A DNA stretch of 64,000 nucleotides from Candidatus Staskawiczbacteria bacterium. GTDB taxonomy: Bacteria > Patescibacteria > Paceibacteria > Paceibacterales > Staskawiczbacteraceae. The notes under the pieces were generated by a model. The model did not search any database. It was not told where the DNA came from and saw only the letters and a program-made list of their open reading frames with translations. The DNA lies in the NCBI GenBank assembly GCA_903835075.1, contig CAILLM010000009.1, forward strand, positions 44,134-108,133, read 5' to 3'. Made by a program: the position numbers and the translations under genes. Below are positions 41,638-50,088 of this stretch, in pieces. How positions within the stretch are numbered: the stretch's first letter is position 1; each line of letters starts with the position of its first letter.

Positions 41638-42696
41638 TTAAATAACTATTTGGTGTGGTATTAGAGAGATTATTACTTCTTTGTTTAGCAATGTAGCTGC
41701 AGATAATAGCACCATAATTAAAACTGCTCTAACAACAAGTTGTTTTTTAAAATGTATATTGAAGTTAGAAAATATTAGTACAAGCAAAATTCCTATAACA
41801 ATTGAAGATATTCCATATATAATGTCTTGCAACCAAGTGTTGTAATTATATAAAACAGAATTCATAATTTTTGAGTGCAGGTTGTTTGTAATTGTATTTG
41901 TAGGAGCAACTATAGATTCTTGTGATGATACTGATTGTGATAAAACTTGTTCATCATTATTTTTGGTTGTTGATTCTGCTGGTGTTGTTTTTGTTGCAAC
42001 AGTGCTTGGTTTGGCAGGTTGCACTGGCGCAACTTTTGCGATGGGCTTTTGTTTTACTGATACAGCAACTGGTTTTGTGCTTGTTTTTTTAGCTATTATT
42101 TTTGCAGGTAACTGACTCCCAAACTCTTGCACTACAATAATAGCATTGCCTTCAAAGCCACTTACTACAGCTGTTCCTACATCAGTATAATGAGGGTTTA
42201 TAATGTTTGCTTTGTGAGAAGGTGAATTTAACCATGCGTTATAAACTTCTAATGAATCATAAAATCCAACAGCTAAATTTTCTCCTGCATAATTAAATTT
42301 ATATCCTGCTTGTGAAAACCAAAACCATGGCTTGATGCCTGTTGGGCTAACGTGGTCAAAATAATTATTTTGTACCATGTTTTGCGCTTTTAATTGAGCT
42401 GCCTGAGTTAGCTTGTCATTAGTAACCAATGGTTTTAGGCCTACAGATTCCCTAGTTTGATTAACAAAACTTTCTAAAGTTGATTTTGTTATGTCAGCAA
42501 AGAAAATATTTGAAGGTAAATCAATTGAAATTAAAATTGTAAAAATTTTAATAACTAAAATTGCAGTAACGCAATAAAGCAAAACATTGCTTTGCAAAAT
42601 CTTTGATTTGTAATTGTTGTTTTCCGAGGGCAGAATCAAGCTTTTTGCCTTATCAAAAGTTTGATCAACTAGGTCCTCTTGATTGGAGTAGTCCAT
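41638..42696 (-). CDS. CAP (SCP-like) domain membrane protein
   Basis: 352 aa. An N-terminal cytoplasmic segment and a transmembrane helix (about 30-52) precede a CAP domain (about 70-195) with LTQAAQLKAQNMVQNNYFDHVSP, YAGENLAVGF and WLNSPSHKANIINPHYTDVG. A Pro/Thr/Ser-rich linker and two more transmembrane helices follow. CAP domains are secreted modules of varied use, some with peptidase or lipid-binding activity. Strong promoter and the neighbouring sortase place it in a surface group. It lacks evidence for a specific activity. Confidence 0.85.
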   Translation of the reverse strand: MDYSNQEDLVDQTFDKAKSLILPSENNNYKSKILQSNVLLYCVTAILVIKIFTILISIDLPSNIFFADITKSTLESFVNQTRESVGLKPLVTNDKLTQAAQLKAQNMVQNNYFDHVSPTGIKPWFWFSQAGYKFNYAGENLAVGFYDSLEVYNAWLNSPSHKANIINPHYTDVGTAVVSGFEGNAIIVVQEFGSQLPAKIIAKKTSTKPVAVSVKQKPIAKVAPVQPAKPSTVATKTTPAESTTKNNDEQVLSQSVSSQESIVAPTNTITNNLHSKIMNSVLYNYNTWLQDIIYGISSIVIGILLVLIFSNFNIHFKKQLVVRAVLIMVLLSAATLLNKEVIISLIPHQIVI

Positions 42697-42711
42697 ATTT
42701 TTATATATTTA

Positions 42712-42740
42712 ATTATATAATAATTAAACTACTTTGTCAA
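42712..42740 (-). promoter_or_regulatory. consensus promoter of the CAP-sortase pair
   Basis: On the - strand: TTGACA (42735-42740), 17-nt spacer, TATAAT (42712-42717), 16 nt ahead of the ATG at 42696. Confidence 0.85.
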
Positions 42741-42765
42741 TAGCAAGAGGTTTTTTTACCTTATG

Positions 42766-45700
42766 CTACTTAGTTAAATTAGCTATTTGTAGAGTTAAAA
42801 GTCGCACAGCTTCTATTAGCAAAGGGATGAGTTGTTGTTTAATTTGTGTAATAAGTTGAATTTTTTGTTGTAACGGGCCTGTGATTGGATCCTCGGTTTT
42901 TGGAATTATCACCGTGTCAGCAACTATTGGAGAAAAGTTTGCTAAAATTGTGTGAGACTGAGTAACGTTAGTAAATGTATAGGTTGATTTGGCGCCAACC
43001 GAAATATTATTTACCAATACTTCGGCAATTTGGTATCCCGTATTAGGTGTAATATTGAAGGTCGCAGAACCACCCTGTGCAATGTTTTGACTACCGGGGC
43101 TTATTGAGCCATGCGGAGTAACGTAAACTGAGATTGGATAAGATGTTACACCGCCTCCGGCTGCTCGGGTTACTACAATTGTATATGTGTTTGTTGTCAC
43201 TCCATCTTGGGCAGTAACTACTGTTGTGATTGTGTTATTTCCAACATCTAGGGTAATGGCTCCTGATGCCGCGCCGCTTGTTACCGGTGTTCCGTTTACT
43301 GTGACTGTGGCATTGGCTTGGTTAACTGTTGGAGTAACGGTTAAACTTGTGACTCCATTGCCAACACTGGCAGTATATGAAGTAGCACTAGATGAAAATG
43401 CTGGGCTTAAAGTCCCTTGGGAAATTGTGAGATTAGAGAGGGTGGCGTCTGCAGACAAAACCGATTCACTGAATGTTACAGCCCAGTTATAAAGGTTATT
43501 ACCCATCGCAGTAGGAACACTTGCATCTTGGTATAATGCTTGGGTAGTGTCGCTGTCGCGTAAATTTCCTCTTGGTGAGCCGGTAACGTGAGCACCAAAT
43601 GCAGAATCTACGCTTGCAGTATAAGCATATCTTAAAACTGGATTAGTTCCCGTTGGTGTAGTAGATAAAGTAACTTGAACAGTATCTGCTGAAGTAATTG
43701 CAACAGATGATATTGTGGCACTACTAGTGTCATCTGCATATTCAAAACCATAGTTGGTTTGTGCATCAACAGCTGTTGTGTCAAATTGAAGGGCACCTAC
43801 GGGTACATTAAATTTAGCTGTTATTATGTTTCCACTTCTACTAATTACTTTTGGAGAAAGTGGTGTCCATGGTCTGCCATCAACAACAACCTGTTTATAT
43901 ACTTTTCCAAAATATTCACCAAGTCTTCTATATCCATAATTTGTTATATGAGAACCAGGTACATAATCAAATATATACATAGGTGTCACAAGTACAATTT
44001 TATTAGGTTGCGCCTTATTGGCTAAATACTGGCCAATAGCCACGTGAGGGACGAGGTTTCCCCATTTATTCCAAGAACTCATTTGATCGGTAAATAATGG
44101 AATAGCTTGTGATTGGCCAGTTATAGCCTGTGTGTCTGTTTGATAGTCGCCCTGCCATTGTAATAAATAATCCCTATACTGATTGGCTGTAGTTACACCA
44201 TTCTCATCGGTTTCGCCATGAATAGTTGTTACCGCTGTAGCAACAAGTGTTTTACCTGCTGCAGCAGATAATGAGTTGGCGGCAGTTGCTTGCGCCATTC
44301 CATTATTGTATGGAGTAGTCCCCTTTTTTAATCCACTATAGCCCGTTGAACCAACACCATGTAAGCCAATTATTAATGGATAATTAGTTTGAGTTGCATT
44401 TGTAGTATAATTTGCAAGGGCACTAGACATAGTTTCAACATTTCCACCTCCACCTGTGTTGTCTGCCCCAGTGGCAGGCTCTGTTAGAGGTATAAGTGCC
44501 GTGTTTGATGCATTTGGCATTTGGTTGTTAAATGGTTGCGTTGTAGTGAGTGATGGTGTGCCCATATAGCCTACCGACAAACTTTGTCCCGTTGAAAGAA
44601 TTAAATGATTTACTGTTGAAGCATTGGGTATAGCGGTAACTGTTGTCGTTGGCGCGCTTGAGCCAGTTGCATTAACCGCACTTATTCTAAAATCATAACT
44701 TAGTCCATTCGTGAGTCCTGTAACAGCGCTACTTGTGCCGGTTGGACTAGCGAATTGTATCCATGTTGGCGATGATGAAAGCTTATATTCAACAAGATAT
44801 GAAGATATAGGAATATTGCCATTACTTACACTTGTCCATGTCAGATTTACTTGCCCGTCATTTGCAGCACCAATTACGTTCGTTGGAGTTGGCGGTACTG
44901 ATGATGGCCCATTTAAGGAAAAGTTAGTAAAAGTGGACGTAATTCCCGTTCCGAGAGTCTGGAGCCAAAAATTTTTGCTTGTGAAAGCGGTGGTTCCCGA
45001 AATTGAAGCATTCGGAGTGACTGCACCATTTAAATAGACATCTGCTCCACCGGCCTGTTTTATAACAAGCCTAATCGTTACGGGTGTGTTTATCGCACAA
45101 GAATATCCTGTGGCAGTAGCGGTTGTTGTGGCACCCGATGATCTATCAGACAAAAGTCCAGATGCTACGGCATAGTGAATCACATATGTTCCATTTGGAT
45201 CTAGGTTTCCGTAACCAATCCAAGCCGCTGAACCACACGATGACACCGAAACTGTGGTGGTCAGTGTAAGGTCTCCACCTGCTCTGTCATATAACAATCC
45301 TGATTTTGCATAATTCCGCACCCAACCGCCGCTCCCTGTTATTGCAAGTCCATTATTTTGCACTACGCTTCCCGGTGCAGTTTGAAAAACGGTCCAGTTG
45401 GATGAATTTATTGTTGTGCCTGCGAATGTATCAATAGTCAAAAAACGTGTTATTAGCGGTGTGGCGTCACTTGAGGGGCTCGACGCCACACTATTACCGT
45501 TTGCATTTGTAGCAGTAACGGTAAATGTATAAGGTGTTCCATTTGTTAAGCCACTAACAAGAATAGGGCTAGACGAGCCTGTTGCAGTAATGTTGTCAGG
45601 ACTAGATGTTACAGTGTATCCAGTAATCGAAGAACCGTTATTTGCTGTCGAAGCATTGAAAGTAACCAGTGCTTGAGTATTTCCCGGTGCAGCAATAACG

Positions 45701-46353
45701 TTACTGGGCGCACTTGGTAAGCCCGATCCAGTTATAGACAAGTTAGTAAAAGTAGAGGTTGCTCCAGTGGTGTAAGTATTAAGAAAAAAACTATTATTCG
45801 TAAATGTTGTTGACCCTGCTGTTGAAGCATTCGGAGTGACTGCCCCGTTTAAATAAACATCCGCTCCTCCAGCTTGTTTTATGACAAGCCTAATTGTTAC
45901 TGGGGTGTTTATCGCACAAGAATATCCAGTTGCATAAACAGACGTCGCACTTCCATTATGCCTGTAATTAAGTTGTCCGAAAGCTGCAGAAAAATCATAT
46001 TCATCTCCAATAGCAACATTTCCTGTTCCGTAACCAACAACCCCAGAATAACTAGTACAAGATGTCATTGAAACGGTTACAGTCATCGTTAAATCTCCAT
46101 TTGTCCTGTCAAACAATGGCACCGAAGTAACACCATTGCCCCAGGCCCCATTTCCAGTAATAATAAGTCCATTGTTTTGAGAAACATTTCCAGCAGTCGT
46201 TTGCCGAACCGTCCAATTAGTCGTGCTTATTGTTGAGCCCGCGAATGTATCGGAAAGCAATGTGGCGCCATGCGCAACAGATGCTGTTCGCAGAAAGCAA
46301 AAAACAATGCAAAATAAAATTGCTAATGTTTTAAATATAAGTTTTGTGTTCAT
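42766..46353 (-). CDS. large exported multidomain protein with sialate O-acetylesterase-like domain
   Basis: 1195 aa. After a signal peptide (1-29) come two related LamG-like beta domains (each with TIxxxNWTVxQT, FTNxSL and INTPVTIRLVIKQAGGADVYLN), each followed by an Fn3 domain (PSNVIAAPGNTQALVTFNAS; TNVIGAANDGQVNLTW). The central part starting HLILSTGQSLSVGY fits the SGNH/sialate O-acetylesterase fold, with the nucleophile in GQS and HGETDENG later. The C-terminal part has a cadherin-like beta sandwich (LSNLTISQGTLSPAFSS) and a repeat like InlB B-repeats (GSISPGSQNIAQGGSATF), then a helical tail. Likely acts on host or environmental glycans, by inference. Confidence 0.75.
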   Translation of the reverse strand: MNTKLIFKTLAILFCIVFCFLRTASVAHGATLLSDTFAGSTISTTNWTVRQTTAGNVSQNNGLIITGNGAWGNGVTSVPLFDRTNGDLTMTVTVSMTSCTSYSGVVGYGTGNVAIGDEYDFSAAFGQLNYRHNGSATSVYATGYSCAINTPVTIRLVIKQAGGADVYLNGAVTPNASTAGSTTFTNNSFFLNTYTTGATSTFTNLSITGSGLPSAPSNVIAAPGNTQALVTFNASTANNGSSITGYTVTSSPDNITATGSSSPILVSGLTNGTPYTFTVTATNANGNSVASSPSSDATPLITRFLTIDTFAGTTINSSNWTVFQTAPGSVVQNNGLAITGSGGWVRNYAKSGLLYDRAGGDLTLTTTVSVSSCGSAAWIGYGNLDPNGTYVIHYAVASGLLSDRSSGATTTATATGYSCAINTPVTIRLVIKQAGGADVYLNGAVTPNASISGTTAFTSKNFWLQTLGTGITSTFTNFSLNGPSSVPPTPTNVIGAANDGQVNLTWTSVSNGNIPISSYLVEYKLSSSPTWIQFASPTGTSSAVTGLTNGLSYDFRISAVNATGSSAPTTTVTAIPNASTVNHLILSTGQSLSVGYMGTPSLTTTQPFNNQMPNASNTALIPLTEPATGADNTGGGGNVETMSSALANYTTNATQTNYPLIIGLHGVGSTGYSGLKKGTTPYNNGMAQATAANSLSAAAGKTLVATAVTTIHGETDENGVTTANQYRDYLLQWQGDYQTDTQAITGQSQAIPLFTDQMSSWNKWGNLVPHVAIGQYLANKAQPNKIVLVTPMYIFDYVPGSHITNYGYRRLGEYFGKVYKQVVVDGRPWTPLSPKVISRSGNIITAKFNVPVGALQFDTTAVDAQTNYGFEYADDTSSATISSVAITSADTVQVTLSTTPTGTNPVLRYAYTASVDSAFGAHVTGSPRGNLRDSDTTQALYQDASVPTAMGNNLYNWAVTFSESVLSADATLSNLTISQGTLSPAFSSSATSYTASVGNGVTSLTVTPTVNQANATVTVNGTPVTSGAASGAITLDVGNNTITTVVTAQDGVTTNTYTIVVTRAAGGGVTSYPISVYVTPHGSISPGSQNIAQGGSATFNITPNTGYQIAEVLVNNISVGAKSTYTFTNVTQSHTILANFSPIVADTVIIPKTEDPITGPLQQKIQLITQIKQQLIPLLIEAVRLLTLQIANLTK

Positions 46354-46405
46354 TTTTATTAGATATTATTTTATTATATTCTAAAAACTATTGGAATAAA
46401 AGGCT

Positions 46406-47254
46406 TCATTTACCGCAAGTTGAGTTATCACAGACAATTGCCCTATCTTTGGGCCTTAAATCTACATACCTTAGGCTTTGCCTTTTGTCAGCAGGAATTC
46501 CCTTGTTTAGTAAAGTGTTTAGCTTGTTTAATTGAGAATCAATAGTTGAATCGCCGCTTAAATCAAAATAAGCTTTCCAATTTTCACTTGTTGTTACATC
46601 TAATCTTATGGGGCTAGTAACCATTGCTTGTGTTAAATTTATTTTGAAATTATCTTTTAAGCTTTTTTGAATATCAAAAATAGCATTAATAATATTTTGT
46701 GCAACAACCTTTTCTCCAATAATAATTTGGCTGTTTTCTGATACTTGTCGCACAATAGTGGTTTCGCTTGAGTTTATAGTTGTTGGTTCAAAAATAATTC
46801 CATTTTGGTCAATTAAAAAGCAGTTGTCAGCAAATGAGCAATAAATACCAATTGGCTTTCTTTCTGCTACTTCAACAGCTAAGTCTTGCGGAAAGTTTTT
46901 TTTAATTGTAATCTTATCAATTTCTGGAAATTGCTTAAGAATGTCTTTGTTTATGTTATCTTTATTAATTAAAAAAATACTTCTAGATGTAATTTTTACA
47001 TTCCAAAAATTTATTAATCCAGTATTAGCATGTTTAGAGATAATGTTTTGTAAATCTTCTGTTTTTGTCTTTGAATTTCCAGAAATGTTTATATTTTTTA
47101 ACTGAAAGCCAGAATAAAAAATCGCAAAATATGCAACCCCTCCCACAATAATCAAACTAGAAATAATAATCCAAAACCACAACATTTTAAAAATGGATTT
47201 TTTAGGTTTTATTCTGTTTAGTTTAGATTTTACGTGTAATTTTCTATATGACAT
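46406..47254 (-). CDS. ftsQ: cell division protein FtsQ/DivIB
   Basis: 282 aa. A basic cytoplasmic stretch and one transmembrane helix (about 23-47) lead to a POTRA domain (FQLKNINISGNSKTKTEDLQNII) and a beta domain (AVEVAERKPIGIYC). It links the divisome to the wall. It is the last gene of the tight - strand unit running from lysS, instead of sitting next to ftsA/ftsZ or murC. A copy of the polar 10-mer lies in its coding strand. Confidence 0.85.
   Translation of the reverse strand: MSYRKLHVKSKLNRIKPKKSIFKMLWFWIIISSLIIVGGVAYFAIFYSGFQLKNINISGNSKTKTEDLQNIISKHANTGLINFWNVKITSRSIFLINKDNINKDILKQFPEIDKITIKKNFPQDLAVEVAERKPIGIYCSFADNCFLIDQNGIIFEPTTINSSETTIVRQVSENSQIIIGEKVVAQNIINAIFDIQKSLKDNFKINLTQAMVTSPIRLDVTTSENWKAYFDLSGDSTIDSQLNKLNTLLNKGIPADKRQSLRYVDLRPKDRAIVCDNSTCGK
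46746..46755 (-). repeat. polar 10-mer TTGTGCGACA, copy 7
   Basis: Inside ftsQ on the sense strand, coding for IVRQ. Preceded by A. Confidence 0.7.
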
Positions 47255-48304
47255 TTAAAGGCCGCGTTTAAACTTTCTAAATTTTTCTATTATATAATTT
47301 ATCCAATATTTTTTTGATATTATAAAATCCTGGGTTTTAATATATTCTTGTTTGTAACCGCCAAATCCCATTTTAAATAAAGTTGGGCCTGCCCAAGGAT
47401 GCTTAGGAAATTTTTCAGGATCTGTGAATCCCCAAAAATCATAAGTTTTACAACCTCTATTTTTTGCTTCTTTTATAGCTTCCCATTGCAATAAGTAAGG
47501 AATAGATAGTTTAGAGAATTTGTTAACCGAGGCTGCTTGATGATAAAACGCAATCCCTGACCAAAAAATAATTATAGCGCCAGCAACAACTTCATCTTTA
47601 TATTTTCCAAATAATAAAATAGCCTCTTTATTTTTGGTAAATGTGGTAAATTCGTTTTTTATAAATTCATCAGAAAATGGCACAAATTTTTGTCTTTTTG
47701 AAACCTCTTTATTTAGTTTTTGATAAATTTCTAAATCTTTAATATTCGTACTTTTTTCTATAACAACGTCTGGATTTTCCGAAACTTTTTTAATTAAATA
47801 GCGAGTTGTTTTACGCATACTAGCCAGTAGCTCTTCCTCTGGCGGGTAAATGTCCAATTTCCAAGTAGCTTCATAAGAAGAGGAATGCATGGGAGCATTT
47901 CTAAAGCCCAAGTCTAAAAATAAATCTTTATTTTCTTGAATGTCAAACAACAAAGGAGAAACCCTTATAAAGCTAGCACTTTCTTTTTTGGCAATATCAT
48001 TTAATTGGATTACCATTAACTCAAGTATCATCTTCTTATCACTAATAGGCAGACTTTCCATCATAATTGGTCCGTGCGGGATAAATAAAAAAGTTCCTCT
48101 TTTGGCTATAACATTGTTAATAAAAGCCACCGCAACTAAATTCCCGTCACTATAGACGCCAAATCTCCAAATGTTCCCGCCCGAGGCGGGTGCGCCTTGG
48201 GCACAAACTTCACCCCAATCAAAAGATTGCAGAAATGTTTTTTCAGTTCTTTCTAAAAGAAAGTTTTCCCACTCTTCCCTATTTTGTATTTCTTTTATTT
48301 CCAT
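47255..48304 (-). CDS. FemAB-like peptidyltransferase 1
   Basis: 349 aa, Fem/GNAT-type fold. FLQSFDWGEVC, SFIRVSPLL, TWKLDIYPPEEELLASMRKTTRYLIKK and DFWGFTDPEKFPKHPWAGPTLFKMGFGG match the FemAB family, which adds amino acids from aminoacyl-tRNA to peptidoglycan stem peptides. A second homologue is encoded 4 kb upstream in the same unit. The segment GAPASGG (about residues 37-43) is encoded by a GC-rich inserted repeat. It overlaps the NUDIX gene by 26 nt. Confidence 0.85.
   Translation of the reverse strand: MEIKEIQNREEWENFLLERTEKTFLQSFDWGEVCAQGAPASGGNIWRFGVYSDGNLVAVAFINNVIAKRGTFLFIPHGPIMMESLPISDKKMILELMVIQLNDIAKKESASFIRVSPLLFDIQENKDLFLDLGFRNAPMHSSSYEATWKLDIYPPEEELLASMRKTTRYLIKKVSENPDVVIEKSTNIKDLEIYQKLNKEVSKRQKFVPFSDEFIKNEFTTFTKNKEAILLFGKYKDEVVAGAIIIFWSGIAFYHQAASVNKFSKLSIPYLLQWEAIKEAKNRGCKTYDFWGFTDPEKFPKHPWAGPTLFKMGFGGYKQEYIKTQDFIISKKYWINYIIEKFRKFKRGL
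48178..48193 (-). repeat. intragenic GC-rich repeat in FemAB-like gene 1
   Basis: CCGCCCGAGGCGGGTG is nearly palindromic and codes in frame for APASGG in an A+T-rich gene. Confidence 0.65.
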
Positions 48305-48770
48305 TTAATATTTTCTTAATTACCTTATATTGATCATCAAATAAAACAATATTACATTTTGGGTCTTTATTGGACTTAATTGGGTGTATCTCGCTTTCGA
48401 GTCCGATAAAAATAAACTTTGAGAATGCGTCTCTATGAAGCTTAGCAGATTTTATTGTCTTGTCATTTGTTTGTGCAAAATAATTGTAAATCTCGTAGGT
48501 TTTTTTATTTTTTATAGAAATGTGCTTTTCTTTGGGCATTTTTTTTAACTTTGAAAAGTCAAAATTTTTAAAAAACTTTGAGCCCATTTCTTCATCGCAC
48601 TCTCTTTTTACGGCTTCTAGCGGGGTTTCTCCTGGTTCTACGCCCCCACTCCATGTTGCTTGACATATATAAGGAGAAAAAGTTTCATGTGCTCGCCTTT
48701 TTTGCAGGGCAATTTTATTTTTGTTTTTCCCGTCTTGTAAAATTAGCCAAACAGATATAATTTTAGTCAT
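48279..48770 (-). CDS. NUDIX hydrolase
   Basis: 163 aa. The NUDIX box GGVEPGETPLEAVKRECDEEMGS (about residues 41-63) binds the metal and cleaves nucleoside diphosphate-linked substrates. TWSGG just before it is typical of isopentenyl-diphosphate isomerase-like and mutator-like branches; the exact substrate is unknown. It overlaps both neighbours (8 nt with the aminotransferase gene, 26 nt with the FemAB-like gene), so it is part of a compact operon. Confidence 0.88.
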   Translation of the reverse strand: MTKIISVWLILQDGKNKNKIALQKRRAHETFSPYICQATWSGGVEPGETPLEAVKRECDEEMGSKFFKNFDFSKLKKMPKEKHISIKNKKTYEIYNYFAQTNDKTIKSAKLHRDAFSKFIFIGLESEIHPIKSNKDPKCNIVLFDDQYKVIKKILNGNKRNTK

Positions 48771-50088
48771 ATTTTTTCAAGAAATTTACGATTCTTTCAG
48801 CATCTTTTTTGGTGATATTTATATGTGTTGGCAAGTTTAATGTTCTTTTAGATAGCCATTCGGCATTTTCACAACTGCCTGGCGTGTATTTTATGTCTTC
48901 AACTTTTGTGTCAAAAGGTGCTATGGGTGTTGTATACCAATCTCCAAGTAATATATTTTCTTTGTGCCAAGCTTCATAAATTATTTCGTGAGCTTTTGCA
49001 TGTTTAACCGTAAAACGTAAAAATATATTCTTTCTGTTTGTAAAACTTTTTGGTAATTCGAAAGATGTATTTTTAAGATTTTCGTAATAATATTCAGCAA
49101 TTTTTTGCCTATGATTATTAAATTTTTCTAATTTAGAAAATTGATTTAAGGCTACAATTGCCAAGGCATTGGGAAAAGCTTTAGGAAAATAATCTGGCAT
49201 TTGCCCCTTTTTTTCTTGCCAGCTAACCGCTTTAGATAGAATATGAAACCATTGAGATAAAACTAAAAATATTTTTCCTAAATCTAAAAAATTATAAATT
49301 GGTAAAACTATATAGCCTAAAATTATTGGATGTAATAGCTGTTGAAGGGTCCACAATATAGATGGTTGCTTAAATTCTTTTTGTAATTCTTTTAATTTCT
49401 CTGCCAAGGCGTCATCATTGGTAGTAACAATTCCTCCATATACAGAAGAAATAATTTTGTCTCTGCCAAAACTGAAAAATGCAACTTTACTGTTAGCGCC
49501 AACTTTTAAACCATTATATTCCGATCCTAGTGAGTGGGCACAATCTTCTATTAAGATAAGCTTGTAGGCGCCACAAATGGCCCTAATTTGATCCATATTA
49601 GCTGGAAGTCCAAAAGTATGTTGAACTATTACAACCCGCGGGAGGGGCCTGCCCTGAGCCTGCCGAAGGGTTATTTTGGCCTCTAGGTCGCTTGGATTTA
49701 TGTTAAAGTCATCTGTGTTACAGTCTACATAAATAGGCTCTAGTCCAGCCCAAAGTACTGGGTTCGGCACAGCATTGCAGGTAAAAGCCTGAAGCAAAAC
49801 TTCCTTTGCCTCGCCAGAGCCTTCGGCGGAGGCGGGACTGCCTTTTTCTAAGTCTAAAGATTTTAGAATCGCAAAAAGCGAGCTCCTTCCTGAGTTAAAA
49901 GTAATTGCATGTTTAACACCAAGATATTCTTTAAATTCATCTTCTAGTTGTTTTAACGCTTTACCTTTTTTCCATAACCACGGTCGAACAAGCAAATTTA
50001 ACGCAAGATGCAAATCATCTTTTTCTACATTGGGTGATAATGAAATTGATATTGGCCTGCCTGCGCAGGCAGGCTTAAAATAACTCAT
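48763..50088 (-). CDS. DegT/DnrJ/EryC1/StrS-type PLP aminotransferase
   Basis: 441 aa. Sugar aminotransferase family. NSGRSSLFAILKSL is the cofactor phosphate loop, QAFTCNAVPNPVLWAG follows, IEDCAHSLGSEYNGLKVG carries the PLP-binding Asp and SFGRDKIISSVYGG the Schiff-base Lys. It would transaminate a nucleotide-linked keto sugar, perhaps for surface glycans. Three GC-rich repeats are inserted in frame: PACAGRP near the N-terminus (50055), SPASAEGSGEA (49813) and LRQAQGRPLPR (49652). It overlaps both neighbours by 4-8 nt. Confidence 0.88.
   Translation of the reverse strand: MSYFKPACAGRPISISLSPNVEKDDLHLALNLLVRPWLWKKGKALKQLEDEFKEYLGVKHAITFNSGRSSLFAILKSLDLEKGSPASAEGSGEAKEVLLQAFTCNAVPNPVLWAGLEPIYVDCNTDDFNINPSDLEAKITLRQAQGRPLPRVVIVQHTFGLPANMDQIRAICGAYKLILIEDCAHSLGSEYNGLKVGANSKVAFFSFGRDKIISSVYGGIVTTNDDALAEKLKELQKEFKQPSILWTLQQLLHPIILGYIVLPIYNFLDLGKIFLVLSQWFHILSKAVSWQEKKGQMPDYFPKAFPNALAIVALNQFSKLEKFNNHRQKIAEYYYENLKNTSFELPKSFTNRKNIFLRFTVKHAKAHEIIYEAWHKENILLGDWYTTPIAPFDTKVEDIKYTPGSCENAEWLSKRTLNLPTHINITKKDAERIVNFLKKYD
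49652..49670 (-). repeat. intragenic GC-rich repeat in the aminotransferase gene (TGAGC...CCGAA family)
   Basis: The + strand reads CCCTGAGCCTGCCGAAGGG. It encodes LRQAQG on the coding strand. Confidence 0.75.
49813..49842 (-). repeat. intragenic GC-rich repeat in the aminotransferase gene
   Basis: A 30-bp GC-rich insert with inverted halves (GCCTTCGGCGGAGGC) that codes in frame for SPASAEGSGE. Confidence 0.65.
50055..50074 (-). repeat. intragenic 20-bp perfect palindrome in the aminotransferase gene
   Basis: Same 20-bp palindrome and same flanks (TTG before, T after) as at 41415 but read in another frame, giving PACAGRP at residues 6-12. Confidence 0.85.

Noticed and set aside
45093..45922. 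Extra 10-mer copies (TTGTGCGATA) in the 1195-aa gene
   Set aside because: They lie in the duplicated LamG-like domains and differ from the motif at the end; counted as domain duplication, not as motif copies.
43187..46071. Open frames on + inside the 1195-aa gene
   Set aside because: Antisense to a clear exported protein; low-complexity sequence gives chance frames.
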